Origin: Leptolyngbya boryana PCC 6306
Lineage (GTDB): Bacteria > Cyanobacteriota > Cyanobacteriia > Leptolyngbyales > Leptolyngbyaceae
Direction of reading: 5' to 3'
NCBI RefSeq assembly: GCF_000353285.1
Contig: NZ_KB731324.1
Location: 4,048,577-4,112,576, forward strand
Length of the DNA: 64,000 nt
Positions 7,934-16,504 of this stretch are shown here, in pieces. The position numbers and the translations under genes are program-made. Each line of letters begins with the position of its first letter. Position 1 is the stretch's first letter. The notes beneath the pieces were generated by a model. That model did not search any database. It was not told the origin of the DNA and saw only the letters and a program-made list of their open reading frames with translations.

Positions 7934-9808
7934 TTAGATTTGGGATTGTGGATTGAAAGAAACGAGTGAAGCAATAGAGTTGGGCGCGATCAGCCATTCT
8001 GAAATCTTTTCGATTTGAGCCATTGGAGCAAGATCACTGGGCGCGTTGGGAAGATTCACAACTGTTTTACCAGCGAATTCTTCTAATCTTTGAGTTGCGC
8101 GATTATTGACGATAAACCGCTGATGAATCTGCAATGGTTCGAGCGATCGCACTAAGCGCTCGGTTTCGGCAAAAATCGTCGATCGTGCCTGAACCACGCC
8201 AATAAATTCGGTATGCTCAGCGTTTTGAAGCTGTTTGTGAGTCTTGATAATTCGCAGTCTTAACGTGCGTAAGCGGCTCATCAGTTCAGTATGTCCCGCG
8301 ACGTTCTGATATTTCAGCCAGAGCTTAAAAATCCAGGTGAGCCAATCCGTTAACACAGACGGCATTTCGAGAAAGCGCAAGAGATGCCCAGTCGGAGCTG
8401 TATCGAGAATGATCAGATCTTGTGCATTCGATTCCAGCAGTTCCATAACTTCGAGGAGCGCGAGCATTTCATCAATGCCCGGAAGGGCTTGAGCCATGAT
8501 TTTGCGCCATGCTTCTGGCGTGTAAGCAATTTGCAGCGATTCATCTTGAGTTTTGCCACTCATCATGTCCGCTAATTCCCAAAGATACTCTTCCCGAAAG
8601 CGATCGAGCAAGGTTCGAGCATCGACTTCTTGAGCGCTGAGGTTGGGAAGAATGTCAGTTGGCTCATGTCCAAGCTGAGTGCCAAAAGCATCGCCCAAGG
8701 AATGAGCCGGATCGATCGAGATGACTCGAATTTTCCGATCTGGATGCTGTTGAGCAAGATTGAGCGCGATCGCGGCTGCAACTGTCGTTTTGCCCACCCC
8801 TCCTTTTCCGCCGACCAGAATTAACTTACGCTGTTCTAGGATGAAATCGGGAAGAGACTGAGACGGTGCAATTGGAATCGCTGAAGGGACGAATTCTGAA
8901 TGAGTTGTAATTAAGCGATCGAGGGCTGCAATTCCAATCGGTTCCTGAGACTGTTGTGAGAATGTCAGCACCGGATCTGCAATCTCTTGAAACTTGCGAA
9001 CCAATTCCTCCCGTTCAGCGTGAACTTGATTGAGGAACACTCCGCCAAAAGGAATTTTAAGCGCTTCTAGAGCTTTGATTAATCTCTGAGATTCCAGCAA
9101 ACTGAGCCATTCTGCGATCGCGACAACAAAACAAGCAGATCTTGCTGAATCTTGAAGTAATTGGCGACCGTCGGTTAAATCTCGGCGCATCGATTCTAGA
9201 AAGAGATCGACTTCATCCGGTGTGTAGCGACCTGTAAAAGCCTCGCTCATTGTTCGATGCTTGAGCTGAAAGAGTTCGAGAGCCGATAAAAACTCTTCGA
9301 GAAACTCCATCAGATTAAACAGTGCCAGCGTATGACCGCTTGGAGCCATATCCACTACGATCCGATCCACAACGCGATCGCGCAATAATCGCTGAATTTC
9401 AAGAATCCCCATCAATTCATCTAAGCCTGACCAGCCCAATTCCCAAACTGACGCTAAATCACCTTGCCCAACAAAGCTGCCTCGCTCGACTAATCGCTCT
9501 AGAATCTCCCCATATTCCGCTTTGAAGTCTTTCAGCAGCAATTCAGCATCCAATGCCCTGACGCTTAAATTCGGCAAGCTCTCGATGGTTTGAGCCGTAT
9601 TGCTAACTTCCATCTGCAAAACATCACCTAAAGAGTGAGCCGGATCAGTGGAAAGCAGCAAAATACGATCGTTAGGAAACTGTTTTGCCCAGCGACAAGC
9701 AAATGCGCTTGATAGTGTCGATTTCCCAACACCGCCTTTACCGCTAAACATTGCCAGATGGAGAGAATCAAACGAATTCAACATAGTTCTGCGATCGAGT
9801 TTGGGCAC
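7934..9808 (-). CDS. Tandem ArsA/Get3-type ATPase
   Basis: 624 residues made of two ArsA-like halves. Half 1 has the deviant Walker A GKGGVGKS at 23-30 and a DPAHSLGD switch. Half 2 has GGKGGVGKTT at about 333 and again DPAHSLGD. Signature lysines in both P-loops are intact, so both halves look able to bind ATP. Family members either drive arsenite efflux with ArsB or act as Get3-like chaperones for tail-anchored proteins. No ArsB or arsenic operator is nearby, so a chaperone-like role is the more likely one (inference). The last residues (about FNPQSQI) are encoded by a common cyanobacterial TTTGGATT-type spacer repeat, suggesting a recently extended tail. It diverges from the AAA+ gene across 137 bases. 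Confidence 0.88.
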   Translation of the reverse strand: MPKLDRRTMLNSFDSLHLAMFSGKGGVGKSTLSSAFACRWAKQFPNDRILLLSTDPAHSLGDVLQMEVSNTAQTIESLPNLSVRALDAELLLKDFKAEYGEILERLVERGSFVGQGDLASVWELGWSGLDELMGILEIQRLLRDRVVDRIVVDMAPSGHTLALFNLMEFLEEFLSALELFQLKHRTMSEAFTGRYTPDEVDLFLESMRRDLTDGRQLLQDSARSACFVVAIAEWLSLLESQRLIKALEALKIPFGGVFLNQVHAEREELVRKFQEIADPVLTFSQQSQEPIGIAALDRLITTHSEFVPSAIPIAPSQSLPDFILEQRKLILVGGKGGVGKTTVAAAIALNLAQQHPDRKIRVISIDPAHSLGDAFGTQLGHEPTDILPNLSAQEVDARTLLDRFREEYLWELADMMSGKTQDESLQIAYTPEAWRKIMAQALPGIDEMLALLEVMELLESNAQDLIILDTAPTGHLLRFLEMPSVLTDWLTWIFKLWLKYQNVAGHTELMSRLRTLRLRIIKTHKQLQNAEHTEFIGVVQARSTIFAETERLVRSLEPLQIHQRFIVNNRATQRLEEFAGKTVVNLPNAPSDLAPMAQIEKISEWLIAPNSIASLVSFNPQSQI

Positions 9809-9945
9809 AATCCTTGTACTGAATGAATTCGAGTTTGGTGCAAATTCTTGGGAGATTCTCTTCAGTGCAGAAACTGAAGAAGCTCAAAACCCATCGCCAC
9901 CCCGATCCAATCAGTATTTGTAGTCTTCCCACCCAGTACCACCCA

Positions 9946-11739
9946 ATGAGTGAGCTATTTAAAGGATTTGAGCAACTTTTAGAACTTGCCAAAGTGCTAG
10001 AAGAAAAAGCCGAAAAAGGTGAACTCAAAGCCAATATTCAAGTCAATCGTGCCGCTTTTAGCAGCATTCCCCGCAACACAGGCGGCATCGGCGTGAGTAG
10101 CATGGGCGCGAATCGTTCTCCTCAAGCTCCGACTCAAGATGTAATCGTGACTCCACCGCCTGCCAATTCGACTGCTTCACTTCAGGATGTGGGCGGACTG
10201 GGTGAAGTTCTTAAAGAACTCAGAGAATTAGTTGAATTGCCCCTCAAACGTCCAGAAGTTCTCGCAAAATTGGGACTTGAACCGATTCGAGGTGTATTGC
10301 TAGCCGGATCGCCAGGAACCGGAAAAACTTTGACTGCACGGGCACTAGCGGAAGAGTTGGGTGTCAATTACATCGCGATCGCTGCTCCTGAGGTAATGGG
10401 CAAATACTACGGTGAAGCAGAAGGGCGACTTCGCAGTATTTTTGAGAAAGCGGCAGCGTCGGCTCCTTGCATTATCTTTATCGACGAAATCGACAGCTTA
10501 GCGCCTGATCGGGCCAAAGTCGAAGGCGAAGTCGAAAAGCGAGTCGTCGCCCAATTACTCACCTTAATGGATGGATTTGCACAGACAAAAGGTGTAATTG
10601 TTCTCGCAGCAACGAATCGTCCGGATCATCTTGATCCAGCTTTACGAAGACCGGGAAGATTCGATCGAGAAATTCAGTTCCGCGTCCCCGATCGCGATGG
10701 ACGCTTGGAAATTCTCAAAATTCTGACGCGATCGATGCCTCTCAAATCTGTCAATCTCGACTCGGTTGCCGATCTCACGATTGGCATGGTCGGCGCAGAC
10801 CTCAAAGCAGTCTGTCAAAAAGCAGCTTATACAGCCTTGCGACGGCAAGTTCCCTCATTAAATGCAGTTCCCGATGAATTAACGATCGACCAATCCGATT
10901 TTCTACAAGCCTTGAAAGAAGTAAAACCGTCTGTTCTGCGATCGGTTGAAGTCGAATCACCGCAGGTCAATTGGGATCAAATCGGTGGATTAGAAGCCAC
11001 AAAACGCACCTTACAAGAAGCAGCAGAAGGTGCAATGCTTTATCCTGAACTCTATCAACAAACAGGAGCCAAAGCACCGCGAGGAATTCTCCTGTGGGGA
11101 TTACCTGGAACCGGGAAAACTTTACTCGCGAAAGCGGTCGCTTCTCAAGCAAGAGCGAATTTTATCTCGGTGACCGGTGCAGAATTGATGAGCCGTTGGG
11201 TTGGAGCAGCAGAACAAGAAGTTCGAGATCTGTTTAACAAAGCACGTCAAGCTTCCCCTTGTGTTGTGTTCATTGATGAGATTGATACGCTCGCTCCCGT
11301 CCGTGGCAAATTTAACGGCGATTCGGGAGTCAGCGATCGCGTCGTCGGTCAACTCCTGACTGAACTTGATGGATTACAAGACTGTGGTGCGATTCTGTTA
11401 ATTGCAGCAACCAATCGCCCGGATGAACTCGATCCTGCTTTACTGCGTGCAGGGCGTTTGGATCTGCAAATTCAAGTCAATCTACCCGATGAAGCAAGTC
11501 GTTTAGAAATTCTGCGAGTTCACAATCTCGATCGACCTTTATCCGAAGTTGACTTAGCCGCGATCGCAGCTCAGACCGAAGGCTGGAACGGGGCGGACTT
11601 AGCGCTTTTAAGCAATCAAGCAGCACTGCAAGCGATTCGACGCTATCGTGCTCAAGGAATGACTGAACCAGAAAATCTAGCAATTAACGGGGAAGACTTC
11701 GCGATCGCGTATCAAGCACTCCTAAGCCAACGTCGGTAG
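9946..11739 (+). CDS. CDC48-like double AAA+ ATPase, gas-vesicle-linked
   Basis: 597 residues from the ATG at 9946. The frame runs open back to 9823, but that part reads as non-conserved and overlaps the divergent promoter. Two AAA modules: D1 has GSPGTGKT around residue 120-128 and CIIFIDEID; D2 has GLPGTGKT around 384-392 and CVVFIDEID, each with an AATNRPD sensor region and an arginine-finger-type GRFDRE or GRLDLQ. The CDC48 N-domain is missing. Instead there is a short helical head (LLELAKVLEEKAEKGE, near residues 10-25) and a low-complexity linker. It lies directly upstream of gvpA on the same strand and so may remodel Gvp proteins, but this is inference from position only. Confidence 0.85.
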   Translation: MSELFKGFEQLLELAKVLEEKAEKGELKANIQVNRAAFSSIPRNTGGIGVSSMGANRSPQAPTQDVIVTPPPANSTASLQDVGGLGEVLKELRELVELPLKRPEVLAKLGLEPIRGVLLAGSPGTGKTLTARALAEELGVNYIAIAAPEVMGKYYGEAEGRLRSIFEKAAASAPCIIFIDEIDSLAPDRAKVEGEVEKRVVAQLLTLMDGFAQTKGVIVLAATNRPDHLDPALRRPGRFDREIQFRVPDRDGRLEILKILTRSMPLKSVNLDSVADLTIGMVGADLKAVCQKAAYTALRRQVPSLNAVPDELTIDQSDFLQALKEVKPSVLRSVEVESPQVNWDQIGGLEATKRTLQEAAEGAMLYPELYQQTGAKAPRGILLWGLPGTGKTLLAKAVASQARANFISVTGAELMSRWVGAAEQEVRDLFNKARQASPCVVFIDEIDTLAPVRGKFNGDSGVSDRVVGQLLTELDGLQDCGAILLIAATNRPDELDPALLRAGRLDLQIQVNLPDEASRLEILRVHNLDRPLSEVDLAAIAAQTEGWNGADLALLSNQAALQAIRRYRAQGMTEPENLAINGEDFAIAYQALLSQRR

Positions 11740-11743
11740 AAGC

Positions 11744-11766
11744 GTGCTGCTATTCGATAGCAGCAC
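11744..11766 (+). other. Stem-loop in the 3' UTR of the AAA+ gene
   Basis: A perfect 9-bp stem (GTGCTGCTA/TAGCAGCAC) with a TTCGA loop sits five bases after the stop codon. There is no T run after it, so it is not a classic terminator. It may protect or separate this message from the gvpA transcript. Confidence 0.55.
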
Positions 11767-11835
11767 AATCCGTGAAACTGCGGGACTGAAAGACTTGAAA
11801 TATAAAGATTACGTGATTGTTCTCGATAGTCTTAA

Positions 11836-11902
11836 ATCAGAATCTGTCCATGTTAAGTGTGGAAGACTAATCCATCAGAATCTGAGCCGGAACACTTCCA
11901 CA
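11836..11902 (+). promoter_or_regulatory. Repeats in the gvpA promoter/leader region
   Basis: An exact 11-base direct repeat (ATCAGAATCTG at 11836-11846 and 11874-11884) interleaves with an inverted repeat (TGTGGAAG at 11858-11865, CTTCCACA at 11895-11902). The pattern ends 35 bases before the gvpA start. It could be a regulator site or leader structure; no known consensus is matched. Confidence 0.4.
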
Positions 11903-11937
11903 TTCAACTACTCTTAATCACGGAATTACAAACCATC

Positions 11938-12156
11938 ATGGCTGTTGAAAAAGTAAACTCTTCTTCGAGCTTGGCAGAAGTTGTGGATCGCATTCTCGAC
12001 AAAGGTATTGTTGTTGATGCTTGGGTGCGTGTTTCGCTCGTAGGGATTGAATTGTTAGCAATTGAAGCTCGCGTCGTCATCGCATCTGTAGAAACCTACT
12101 TGAAATATGCTGAAGCTGTCGGCTTGACGGCTCAAGCTGCAGTTCCTGCTGCATAG
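11938..12156 (+). CDS. gvpA: Gas vesicle main structural protein GvpA
   Basis: 72 residues, the usual length. The sequence from [20 protein letters not shown] through the [14 protein letters not shown] and [19 protein letters not shown] segments is the near-invariant GvpA core. The start is ATG 11938, because the family begins MAVEK; the longer ORF from 11857 is leader sequence. GvpA polymerises into the gas-permeable ribbed wall. It is followed after eight bases by a strong terminator, which should make a short abundant gvpA message and a small read-through fraction for gvpC onward. Confidence 0.97.
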   Translation: MAVEKVNSSSSLAEVVDRILDKGIVVDAWVRVSLVGIELLAIEARVVIASVETYLKYAEAVGLTAQAAVPAA

Positions 12157-12163
12157 TTTTACG

Positions 12164-12196
12164 AAACAGAGGAGATCGAGATCTCCTCTGTTTTTT
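12164..12196 (+). terminator. Terminator/attenuator between gvpA and gvpC
   Basis: A 14-bp near-perfect inverted repeat (12164-12177 with 12180-12193) closes on a very tight loop and runs into TTTTTT. It should stop most transcripts after gvpA. Confidence 0.85.
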
Positions 12197-12223
12197 CAAT
12201 TTTAAACTCAAGTACTTACAGCA

Positions 12224-13252
12224 ATGGCTTTCAAAGATTCCTGGCAACAGCAACGACAAGTAAGACTGCAACAGGTAGCACAGCGTCGTCAAGCCGTTTC
12301 TGCGCTCCTCCAAGCAACGCATGAACAACGTCAACTGAATGCGTCTCAACTCCGAAGTGATCTGAGTTTATTTCGCGAAACCTTCGCTTACGACACCAGC
12401 TTGCGCCGTCAAAATTTGCATCAGTTCTGTGAAACGCTCCAAGAACAGACTCAAGAATTTTTAGCGGTCGCCCAAGCTGAGCGCAGTCTCATTTCACAAC
12501 AGTTGAGACATGACCTCAGTGCATTTCGATCTACACTCAAGCAAACTGTAGAATCACTCCGGCGAGAAATTCAAGCCGATCTTCAGATCCTTCAGATTGA
12601 AGTTCAAGCGCAGCTAGATGACGCACGCCAGCAGAGAATCAAAAATCAGGTTCGACACTCGCGAAACCTACGCATCTTTGTTGAGCAACTTCACACAACT
12701 GTTGACGCATTCCTCGCAGATTGTGCCTTAGAGCGCCAGGAAAAAGCAGCACAAGCTCAACTCGATCGCGAAACTGAATTAGCCGCACTGTTCAAGAAAT
12801 TTGCTGAATTTCGAGCACAGCTACAACAGTATCGCACTGAACTTTCCCATAGCGTTTGGGGAGACCTTTCTGAGCCAGCGTCTCAACCCGCCCAACCCGC
12901 TACACCGAAGCCTGTAGCAGTTGTAGAATCTGTAGAACCTCCTGTCGTAAAACCTGCTGCTAAGCCGATTATTGTCTTGAAAAAGCCCGAAAAGAGAGGG
13001 CGAGGGTTCCAAGTTGCGACATCAGCAACATCAGCTTCTCCCAAACCTGCACTCAAGGTAGAGGAAGCTCCTACACTCTCCTCAGATGAGCAGAGAATTT
13101 ATGACTACATCGAAGACATGCAAGGTGCGCGATTAACTGAAATTGAATCCGCACTCGGCATTACTCGACTTCAGGCTGTAGAAGGACTGCGATCGCTCAT
13201 TCAGCAAGGCAAAATCACTCAAAAAGATCGCGTTTATTTAATCCATCAATAA
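12224..13252 (+). CDS. gvpC: Gas vesicle reinforcing protein GvpC with a C-terminal winged-helix-like domain
   Basis: 342 residues. Residues 1-210 are Gln/Arg/Leu-rich amphipathic helix with loosely repeated [18 protein letters not shown]-type units of the GvpC kind, which clamp the outside of the vesicle wall. A Pro/Ala/Val linker follows (about 215-283). Residues 285-342 form a compact domain ([20 protein letters not shown] onward) that looks like a winged helix and closely resembles the end of GvpN. Ordinary cyanobacterial GvpC lacks such a tail, as far as I recall. The gene sits 67 bases after gvpA, beyond a terminator, and 16 bases before gvpN. Confidence 0.88.
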   Translation: MAFKDSWQQQRQVRLQQVAQRRQAVSALLQATHEQRQLNASQLRSDLSLFRETFAYDTSLRRQNLHQFCETLQEQTQEFLAVAQAERSLISQQLRHDLSAFRSTLKQTVESLRREIQADLQILQIEVQAQLDDARQQRIKNQVRHSRNLRIFVEQLHTTVDAFLADCALERQEKAAQAQLDRETELAALFKKFAEFRAQLQQYRTELSHSVWGDLSEPASQPAQPATPKPVAVVESVEPPVVKPAAKPIIVLKKPEKRGRGFQVATSATSASPKPALKVEEAPTLSSDEQRIYDYIEDMQGARLTEIESALGITRLQAVEGLRSLIQQGKITQKDRVYLIHQ

Positions 13253-13268
13253 GGAAAGGACACGCCCT

Positions 13269-14648
13269 GTGACGACTGTATTAAGAGCTAGCCCCCGCCA
13301 CTTTGTCAGTACGCCCGCGCTCGATCGCATTACGCTGCGCGCACTACGTTATTTGCAGTCTGGTTTTTCAGTTCACTTGCGCGGCTGTGCAGGGGTCGGT
13401 AAAACGACCCTAGCACTGCACTTAGCTGATTTGCTAGCTCGTCCCATCATGCTGATGTATGGCGATGACGACTCGAAAAGTTCAGACATGATTGGCGCGC
13501 AAGCAGGCTACACCCGTAAGAAAGTCGTCGATAACTTCATTCATAGCGTGATGAAGGTTGAAGACGAGATGAAACACACTTGGGTAGATTCTCGATTGAC
13601 ATTAGCTTGCCGAGAAGGATTCACACTCGTCTATGACGAATTTAATCGATCGCGTCCTGAAGTCAATAATGTGCTGCTCTCAGCCTTAGAAGAAAAGCTA
13701 CTCGTCTTACCTCCGACGAGCAATCAGACCGAATACATTCGAGTCAATCCGCATTTTCGAGCGATTCTTACCTCGAATCCAGAAGAATATTGTGGCGTGC
13801 ATTCGACCCAGGACGCTTTGATGGATCGCTTGGTCACCATCAATATGCCTGAGCCAGATGAACTGACGCAGCAAGAAATTCTGATTCAGAAGACAGAAAT
13901 TGAGCGATCGAGTGCTGCATTTATTGTGCGATTTGTGCGAGCGTTTCGACAAAAAACAGGCGCAGAGAAAGCTTCTGGCTTGAGATCGTGCTTGATGATT
14001 GCAAAAGTCTGCCAAGAACATCACATTGCTGTCCTCCCTGAAGACGCAGAATTTCGGGATATCTGCTCAGATGTCTTGCTCTCACGCATTGGCATCGCGC
14101 TTGAAGATGCAACCAAAATCTTGTGGGCACTTCTCAATGAGCAAATTGGAGCAATTGAAATCCCCGTCATTTCAACACCACAAGCAACCGTTGAGCAAAT
14201 TGCTCAAACTGTTCAAGCATCCCTCAATGAGCAAACTGAAGCAATTGAAATCCCTGTAATTTCAACGATACAAGCAGCAGTTGAGCAAATTGCAAGTGCT
14301 CAACCCGTACAAGCACCCTTTTTAGATGCAGAAGAACGTGCAGAATTAGCACTTCAAGAGCCACTCGAAGCGGCTCCTCTCAACCAACAAGTCGAAGCGC
14401 TCTTAAGTGATCTGCCAGAACTGGAAGAAGCGAGTACGATGAATGAGATTGCCGATGAGATTTCTCAAGAGCAGCAAATTTATCGCTATTTACTTCGATC
14501 GAAAGGTGCAGGACTCTCAGACCTTGAAAGTGAATTCAGTCTCGTCCGAACTGAACTACTCGAATCGATTCGAGCTTTGACCATTCAAGGTTTAGTCATT
14601 CACCGCGATCGACGTTTCTTTGCTGTCGAGCCTGCATTGGAGAGCTAA
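13269..14648 (+). CDS. gvpN: Gas vesicle AAA+ ATPase GvpN with repeat linker and C-terminal winged-helix-like domain
   Basis: 459 residues. GTG start with an AAGGA site eight bases upstream. The N-terminal MoxR-type AAA+ core has Walker [10 protein letters not shown] at 38-46, Walker [12 protein letters not shown] near 120 and a [17 protein letters not shown] sensor region, all typical of GvpN. After about residue 285 the protein is longer than usual. It has a 30-residue unit duplicated in tandem ([13 protein letters not shown]), an acidic linker, and a final domain (398-459) homologous to the end of GvpC. GvpN is needed for full-size vesicles. The added tail may couple it to GvpC (inference). 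Confidence 0.93.
   Translation: MTTVLRASPRHFVSTPALDRITLRALRYLQSGFSVHLRGCAGVGKTTLALHLADLLARPIMLMYGDDDSKSSDMIGAQAGYTRKKVVDNFIHSVMKVEDEMKHTWVDSRLTLACREGFTLVYDEFNRSRPEVNNVLLSALEEKLLVLPPTSNQTEYIRVNPHFRAILTSNPEEYCGVHSTQDALMDRLVTINMPEPDELTQQEILIQKTEIERSSAAFIVRFVRAFRQKTGAEKASGLRSCLMIAKVCQEHHIAVLPEDAEFRDICSDVLLSRIGIALEDATKILWALLNEQIGAIEIPVISTPQATVEQIAQTVQASLNEQTEAIEIPVISTIQAAVEQIASAQPVQAPFLDAEERAELALQEPLEAAPLNQQVEALLSDLPELEEASTMNEIADEISQEQQIYRYLLRSKGAGLSDLESEFSLVRTELLESIRALTIQGLVIHRDRRFFAVEPALES
14133..14318 (+). repeat. 90-bp tandem duplication inside gvpN
   Basis: Two copies with a period of exactly 90 bases (copy 1 from 14133, copy 2 from 14223) encode [15 protein letters not shown] and [15 protein letters not shown] followed by similar EQIA segments. 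The copies have diverged mostly at third positions, so the duplication is not very recent. Confidence 0.85.
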
Positions 14649-14650
14649 GT

Positions 14651-15046
14651 GTGACGACCCCGACGAAGAGCATTCAGAGACCGATGCCCACGGCCACCCA
14701 AGGTTCCACCTTGGCAGATGTATTAGAGCGCGTTTTAGACAAAGGAATTGTAATTGCTGGAGACATTTCAGTTTCCGTTGCGACGACTGAATTATTGACG
14801 ATTCGGATTCGATTGTTGATTTCTTCAGTCGATAAGGCACGTGAGATGGGAATCAATTGGTGGGAGAACAATCCTCATTACAGTGCTCAATCGAGAGAGC
14901 TTCTCGAAGCGAATCGCGCACTGATGGAGCGAGTAGAATCGCTAGAAACAGAGCTAAAAGCTTTGCGTCCAGCAGTTTCGCCATCTCTGCCCAAACCACC
15001 TGCGACCCCAGCCGAAACCTTGAAATCACTGCTCCAAGATCTGTAA
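14651..15046 (+). CDS. gvpJ: Gas vesicle minor protein GvpJ
   Basis: 131 residues, GTG start two bases after the gvpN stop. Residues 19-70 repeat the GvpA fold (LADVLERVLDKGIVIAGD.. and ..TTELLTIRIRLLISSVDKA), followed by WWENNPHYS and a coiled-coil plus Pro-rich tail. This is the layout of GvpJ/GvpM-type nucleation proteins, which are thought to cap or start the vesicle cones. Tight spacing on both sides supports co-translation with gvpN and gvpK. Confidence 0.92.
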   Translation: MTTPTKSIQRPMPTATQGSTLADVLERVLDKGIVIAGDISVSVATTELLTIRIRLLISSVDKAREMGINWWENNPHYSAQSRELLEANRALMERVESLETELKALRPAVSPSLPKPPATPAETLKSLLQDL

Positions 15047-15049
15047 GCT

Positions 15050-15484
15050 ATGTCTTCTCTTGCCCCGAAAGCTAAGCCTGATGCAGGTCTTGCTCCCTTG
15101 CTTCTCACCGTGGTCGAACTGATTCGACAATTGATGGAAGCTCAAGTGATTCGTCGGATGGATAGCGGAGAACTCAACGATGCGGATCTCGATCGTGCCG
15201 CAGATAGTCTTCGTCAACTTGAAGCACAAGTCATACGATTGTGCGATGTCTTTGAGATTGATCCGGCTGATTTAAACATTGATCTCGGTGAAGTTGGCAC
15301 ATTGCTTCCGAAAAATGGCGGGTACTATCCTGGAGAACGATCGACCAGTCCAACGATTTTAGAGTTGCTCGATCGCTTACTCAACACAGGTGTCGTTCTC
15401 GAAGGCAATGTTGATCTCGGTCTCGCTCAAATCGATCTGATTCACGCAAAACTCCAGCTAGTTCTGACTGCAAAGCCCATTTAG
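15050..15484 (+). CDS. gvpK: Gas vesicle protein GvpK with GvpA-like C-terminal segment
   Basis: 144 residues. The first ~90 are the GvpK domain (LAPLLLTVVELIRQLMEAQV.., ending DLNIDLGEVGTLLP). The last ~45 (ILELLDRLLNTGVVLEGNVD onward) run parallel to the GvpA/GvpJ core: LxxxxDRxLxxGxVxxGxxxxxLxxxxLxxxxxxLxL. It starts four bases after gvpJ ends. GvpK is an essential minor assembly protein of unknown mechanism. Confidence 0.93.
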   Translation: MSSLAPKAKPDAGLAPLLLTVVELIRQLMEAQVIRRMDSGELNDADLDRAADSLRQLEAQVIRLCDVFEIDPADLNIDLGEVGTLLPKNGGYYPGERSTSPTILELLDRLLNTGVVLEGNVDLGLAQIDLIHAKLQLVLTAKPI

Positions 15485-15498
15485 CCCCGGTTGAAACG

Positions 15499-16236
15499 AT
15501 GAGCAATTTATATTTGTACGGCATTTTCCCCGCTCCCGGTCCTCAAGATCTCGACCTGCAAGGACTCGATCAAAAACCTGTACAGACTCAGATTGTAGAT
15601 GGGTTTGCGTTCCTCTACTCGGAAGCACAGCAGCAACGCTATCTCGCGAGTCGTCGGAACCTGCTTGGACACGAAAAAGTGTTAGAGCAAGCAATGCAGG
15701 CAGGCTATCGGACACTTTTACCGCTTCAGTTTGGTTTAACGATCGAGACTTGGGAAACCGTCTCCGATCAACTTACTGCTCCGCATTTTGAGCATTTAAA
15801 AACTCTATTTGAAAAGCTAGATGGACGGCGCGAAGTTAGTATCAAACTGTTTTGGGACAGTGCCGAAGAATTACAAGCGTTGATGGCAGAGAATGCTGAA
15901 CTTCGAGAGCAGCGCGATAGCTTAGAAGGAAAATCGCTGAGCATGGATGAAATTGTCCGCATCGGGCAAGCGATCGAACATGCGATGAGCGATCGACGCG
16001 AAGCCATCATTACTGAGTTTCAAACCACTTTGAATGCAATGGCGATCGAGATTGTCGAGAACGATGTCCTGACTGAAGCGATGATTTACAACGCTGCATA
16101 CCTGATTCCGTGGGAATCCGAATCAGAATTTAGTCAAGCCGTGGAAAGACTAGATCAACAATTCGACGGGCGCTTGAAAATTCGATACAACGATTTCACT
16201 GCACCGTATAACTTTGCTCAATTCGAGCGGGAGTAA
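15499..16236 (+). CDS. gvpF: Gas vesicle protein GvpF/GvpL family
   Basis: 245 residues with the N-terminal LYLYGIF.. strand and the RRNLLGHEKVLEQAM region of GvpF/L proteins. A central coiled coil (about 130-175) and a C-terminal half with AMIYNAAYLIPWESE and ..FEREIRYNDFTAPYNFA-type motifs, here KIRYNDFTAPYNFAQF, match the two-domain GvpF structure. GvpF binds GvpA and may deliver it to the nascent vesicle. Only one GvpF/L member is present here. Confidence 0.93.
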   Translation: MSNLYLYGIFPAPGPQDLDLQGLDQKPVQTQIVDGFAFLYSEAQQQRYLASRRNLLGHEKVLEQAMQAGYRTLLPLQFGLTIETWETVSDQLTAPHFEHLKTLFEKLDGRREVSIKLFWDSAEELQALMAENAELREQRDSLEGKSLSMDEIVRIGQAIEHAMSDRREAIITEFQTTLNAMAIEIVENDVLTEAMIYNAAYLIPWESESEFSQAVERLDQQFDGRLKIRYNDFTAPYNFAQFERE

Positions 16237-16241
16237 ATTCT

Positions 16242-16475
16242 ATGGTTTTACGCCTTTTATTTGCGCCTGTGACTGGGATTGGTTGGATTGCAGAACAGAT
16301 TCAAGAACGAGTCGATACAGAACTCGATCAAACCGAAAATCTCAGTAAGCGACTTCTGGCATTACAGCTCGCGTTTGATATGGGCGAGATTTCTGAAGCA
16401 GACTTTGAAGCACAAGAAGAAGAATTATTGCTAGCCATTCAGGCGCTTGAGGACGAACAGGCAGAATCGCAGTAG
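16242..16475 (+). CDS. gvpG: Gas vesicle protein GvpG
   Basis: 77 residues. The family pattern is a hydrophobic MVLRLLFAPVTGIGWIAEQI head followed by an acidic helical hairpin (LALQLAFDMGEISEADFEAQ..). It starts five bases after gvpF and closes the visible cluster. gvpV and gvpW, found in some other cyanobacterial clusters, are not seen here. Confidence 0.9.
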   Translation: MVLRLLFAPVTGIGWIAEQIQERVDTELDQTENLSKRLLALQLAFDMGEISEADFEAQEEELLLAIQALEDEQAESQ

Positions 16476-16504
16476 CATAGAGCAAATCGAGTTATGAATG
16501 TCCT

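Noticed and set aside
9823-9945. N-terminal extension of the AAA+ protein from the first ATG
   Set aside because: Sequence is non-conserved in character and would occupy the divergent promoter; ATG 9946 gives a natural start.
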